A DNA stretch of 6,126 nt from an uncultured Caldilinea sp. (GTDB lineage: Bacteria > Chloroflexota > Anaerolineae > Caldilineales > Caldilineaceae), in contig CALFWA010000318.1 in assembly GCA_937928035.1 (NCBI GenBank), positions 1 through 6,126 of the forward strand, given 5' to 3'. Each line of letters begins with the position of its first letter. Within the stretch, counting starts at the first letter, position 1. The position numbers and the translations under genes were made by a program. Below, piece by piece: positions 1 through 6,126 of this stretch. A model generated the notes under the pieces. That model saw only the letters and a program-made list of their open reading frames with translations. It was not told the DNA's origin and made no database searches.

Positions 1-1
1 C

Positions 2-1601
<1,600 letters not shown>

Positions 1602-1636
1602 AGCATGAATCGCACCTGGAGGGTAACCGATCGGCG

Positions 1637-1680
1637 AAAAAAACAGAAGCCGCTTCTGGACACACGCATCCAGAAGCGGC
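1637..1680 (-). terminator. Rho-independent terminator of amt
   Basis: Perfect 12-bp inverted repeat (arms 1649-1660 and 1669-1680, 8-base loop). Read on the minus strand, the stem is followed by TTCTG and then seven T (the A-run at 1637-1643 on the plus strand). It lies 28 bases past the amt stop codon, where an intrinsic terminator of that gene should be. The five bases between stem and T-run are a small departure from the ideal layout, but TTCTGTTTTTTT is still U-rich in RNA. Confidence 0.88.
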
Positions 1681-1708
1681 CCTGGAACGAGGTGGAAACC
1701 GGCTGAAA

Positions 1709-3040
<1,332 letters not shown>

Positions 3041-3049
3041 TGGAACAAA

Positions 3050-3053
3050 CTCC
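3050..3053 (-). promoter_or_regulatory. Ribosome binding site deciding the amt start
   Basis: GGAG on the minus strand, 9 bases before the ATG at 3040. It falls inside the codons that would follow the alternative ATG at 3055, and that upstream ATG has no purine-rich site in front of it. This is the main reason for preferring the shorter protein. Confidence 0.6.
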
Positions 3054-3129
3054 ATGACAACAAGATGATGGTGGATGGTTTTCAGGACGCCCCATTGCCA
3101 GACGCGCCGTTGCGTACAAACACTTCTGG

Positions 3130-3158
3130 ATCATAAGGCGGGAGCCGTGACCGGACAA
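3130..3158 (-). promoter_or_regulatory. Sigma-70-like promoter of amt
   Basis: On the minus strand TTGTCC (3158-3153, four of six matches to TTGACA) is followed by exactly 17 bases and TATGAT (3135-3130, five of six matches to TATAAT). Transcription would start near 3123, giving a leader of about 80 bases before the amt ATG at 3040. Position, spacing and orientation all fit; it is a sequence match only. Confidence 0.65.
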
Positions 3159-3194
3159 TGTGCGTTTTGCACAAAAAGTGCTGGCGACAATTTG
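3154..3194. promoter_or_regulatory. Cluster of short direct and inverted repeats, candidate regulator site
   Basis: In the amt/DUF72 divergent spacer, GACAATGTG (3154-3162) and GACAATTTG (3186-3194) form an imperfect direct repeat 32 bases apart, about three helical turns. Between them GTGC (3160-3163), GCAC (3169-3172) and GTGC (3178-3181) alternate in orientation with 5-base gaps, a 9-base period. The cluster overlaps and lies just upstream of the amt -35 box, where activators usually bind. It does not match NtcA (GTA-N8-TAC) or TnrA-type sites. The short motifs could be coincidence. Confidence 0.35.
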
Positions 3195-3248
3195 TGTATG
3201 ACGACGAGAGATCGTAGATTGTGGATATGAATGAACTTGATTTACAGC

Positions 3249-3252
3249 AGGA
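3249..3252 (+). promoter_or_regulatory. Ribosome binding site deciding the DUF72 start
   Basis: AGGA sits 10 bases before the ATG at 3263. The in-frame GTG at 3221 and ATG at 3227 have only a weak GAGAG at 3206-3210 upstream. Confidence 0.45.
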
Positions 3253-3262
3253 TGAACAAAAA

Positions 3263-4102
3263 ATGGCGTCGATCCATCTCGGCGCCTCTTCCTGGACGTT
3301 CGATGGCTGGCATGGGGTCTTTTACCCGGACAAATTGCCCAAGACGCAGTATCTGGCCTATTACATCCGCCAGTTCAACACTGTGGAAGTGAACGCCAGC
3401 TTCTACGCCATCCCAGCGCCGGCGACGTTGCTTGCCTGGGTGGAAAGCGCACAGCCGGGTTTCACCTATGCGCTCAAAGCGCCTCGCCTGATCACCCATG
3501 AGCGTCGGCTGGTCGATTGTGAGACGCCGACGCGAGCGTTTCTGGATGCATTGCGCGCCCTGGGCGACGCTGCGGCGCCTGCACTCTTTCAATTCCCGCC
3601 TGATTTCACGCGCAAGTCGTACGGCCGCGCGCTGGCGACTTTTCTCGACTGGCTGGCGCAGGAGGCGAGCGGTCTGAGGCTGGCGGTCGAGGTGCGCGCC
3701 GCCGACCTGACGACGCCGGCGTTCGCCCGCTTCCTCGCCGAACGAGGTTTTGCGTTGGCGCTGGTCGATCGAGAAAAGAGCAGCGATCTTTTCGACGCAT
3801 GGCTGGATCTGCTTGGCGCAGGCGCCCCCTCGTTTGCTTACATCCGTTGGATCGGCGACGACCGCAACGGCCCCCAGGGAGATCGGGACTTGCAGGTGTT
3901 GCGCGATGTGCAACTTGCACAATGGGCGGCCCGCATCGAGCTGTTGGCGCAGCGCGGCGTGGAGGTCTTCGGCTATATGCACAACACCTACGAGGGACAT
4001 TCGCCCGCCAGCCTGCGTCGCCTGCAAAATTTGCTGGCGCCCCGCATCCCGTTGCCGGTGTGGCCGCCCGCCCCTCCCAACACACAATTGAGCATGCTGT
4101 GA
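3263..4102 (+). CDS. DUF72 family (YecE-like) protein
   Basis: A 279-residue cytoplasmic protein of the widespread DUF72/YecE family, a TIM-barrel-like fold whose biochemical role is not established. Motifs in order: LGASSWTFDGWHGVFYP (residues 6-22), the family opening G.S.W...W.G.FYP; FNTVEVNASFYAIP (38-51); LKAPRLITH (71-79); ALFQFPPDF (107-115); AVEVR (141-145); YIRW (193-196); and the closing YMHNTYEGHSPASL (238-251), equivalent to the N....G.a..na motif of the family. Length and motif order indicate a complete gene. Start: the frame extends back to a GTG at 3221 and an ATG at 3227, but ATG 3263 has the better ribosome site and puts the conserved core right at the N-terminus, as in homologues; the longer form would add a Gln/Glu/Asp-rich leader of 12-14 residues. 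It is divergent from amt across a spacer of about 220 bases. No convincing promoter of its own was found. A functional link to nitrogen transport is not supported by anything beyond proximity. Confidence 0.9.
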   Translation: MASIHLGASSWTFDGWHGVFYPDKLPKTQYLAYYIRQFNTVEVNASFYAIPAPATLLAWVESAQPGFTYALKAPRLITHERRLVDCETPTRAFLDALRALGDAAAPALFQFPPDFTRKSYGRALATFLDWLAQEASGLRLAVEVRAADLTTPAFARFLAERGFALALVDREKSSDLFDAWLDLLGAGAPSFAYIRWIGDDRNGPQGDRDLQVLRDVQLAQWAARIELLAQRGVEVFGYMHNTYEGHSPASLRRLQNLLAPRIPLPVWPPAPPNTQLSML

Positions 4103-4125
4103 CCGTCGTGTGTCGTCCCAGCGGT

Positions 4126-4180
4126 GGAGAATGAAAAAGGCGAAGAACAAGGAAGGCGAAGGACGAGAAAGAAAAAACGA
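4126..4180. other. Purine-rich tract in the DUF72/protease spacer
   Basis: Of 55 plus-strand bases only six are pyrimidines. A 9-base unit aaggcgaag occurs twice (4137-4145 and 4153-4161). The tract lies between the DUF72 stop and the protease terminator; on the minus strand it is a pyrimidine-rich run directly after the hairpin and may extend its T-rich tail. No gene is seen in the 130-base spacer 4103-4232. Confidence 0.6.
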
Positions 4181-4225
4181 GCGCCTTCTCTCGTTGGGCT
4201 GCCCAACGAGAGAAGGCGCTCGTTT
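4172..4225 (-). terminator. Rho-independent terminator of the protease gene, long perfect stem
   Basis: Two 25-base arms (4175-4199 and 4201-4225) are exact reverse complements around the single base T4200, giving a stem of up to 24 bp with a 3-base loop. On the minus strand the stem ends in a run of six T (A-run 4172-4177 on the plus strand), three of them paired in the outer stem. The hairpin begins 7 bases after the protease stop codon. On the plus strand only TTT precedes GCG, so termination of the convergent DUF72 transcript here would be weaker. Confidence 0.88.
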
Positions 4226-4232
4226 GCGTCGC

Positions 4233-6126
<1,894 letters not shown>

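Noticed and set aside
3167..3202. TTGCAC (3167-3172) and TATGAC (3197-3202) as a promoter for the DUF72 gene
   Set aside because: The gap between the hexamers is 24 bases, far from the 17 expected, and no better pair was found on that strand.
3242..4150. A 302-codon open frame on the minus strand, antisense to the DUF72 gene
   Set aside because: Arg/Gln-rich translation without domain features; DUF72 motifs run the full length of the other strand.

Overview
The window is GC-rich, densely coding bacterial DNA with five protein genes and no RNA gene, insertion sequence, CRISPR array or phage gene that I can recognise. The gene mix suggests a Chloroflexota (Anaerolineae/Caldilineae-like) chromosome: a stand-alone iPGM-like metalloenzyme, a DUF72 protein, and a large secreted protease built from a beta-sandwich module, a DUF11-like domain and a trypsin domain. 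That assignment is inference from gene style, not from a marker gene.

Layout, left to right. (1) Bases 2-688, plus strand: the C-terminal six-helix half of a major facilitator superfamily (MFS) transporter; its start lies off the left edge. (2) Bases 627-1601, minus strand: a complete phosphoglycerate-mutase/alkaline-phosphatase-superfamily metalloenzyme. It runs tail-to-tail with the transporter, and the two 3' ends overlap by 62 bases. (3) Bases 1637-1680: a strong intrinsic terminator for the next gene. (4) Bases 1709-3040, minus strand: a complete Amt-type ammonium channel with a signal peptide. It has a good sigma-70-like promoter at 3130-3158 and a cluster of short repeats just upstream of that promoter. 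(5) Bases 3263-4102, plus strand: a DUF72 (YecE-like) protein, divergent from amt. (6) Bases 4172-4225: a perfect 24-bp hairpin with a T-tract on the minus strand, terminating the last gene. (7) Bases 4233-6126, minus strand: the C-terminal 630 residues of a secreted trypsin-like serine protease, truncated by the right edge.

The genes do not form one operon. amt is a self-contained unit with its own promoter and terminator and no glnK/glnB (PII) gene visible beside it. The protease also has its own terminator. The pieces most worth a second look are the multidomain protease, the half-site cluster in front of amt, the in-phase 15-bp duplication in the amt signal peptide, and the small metalloenzyme of unknown substrate. 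I found no convincing new multi-gene system; most of the window is ordinary chromosomal sequence.
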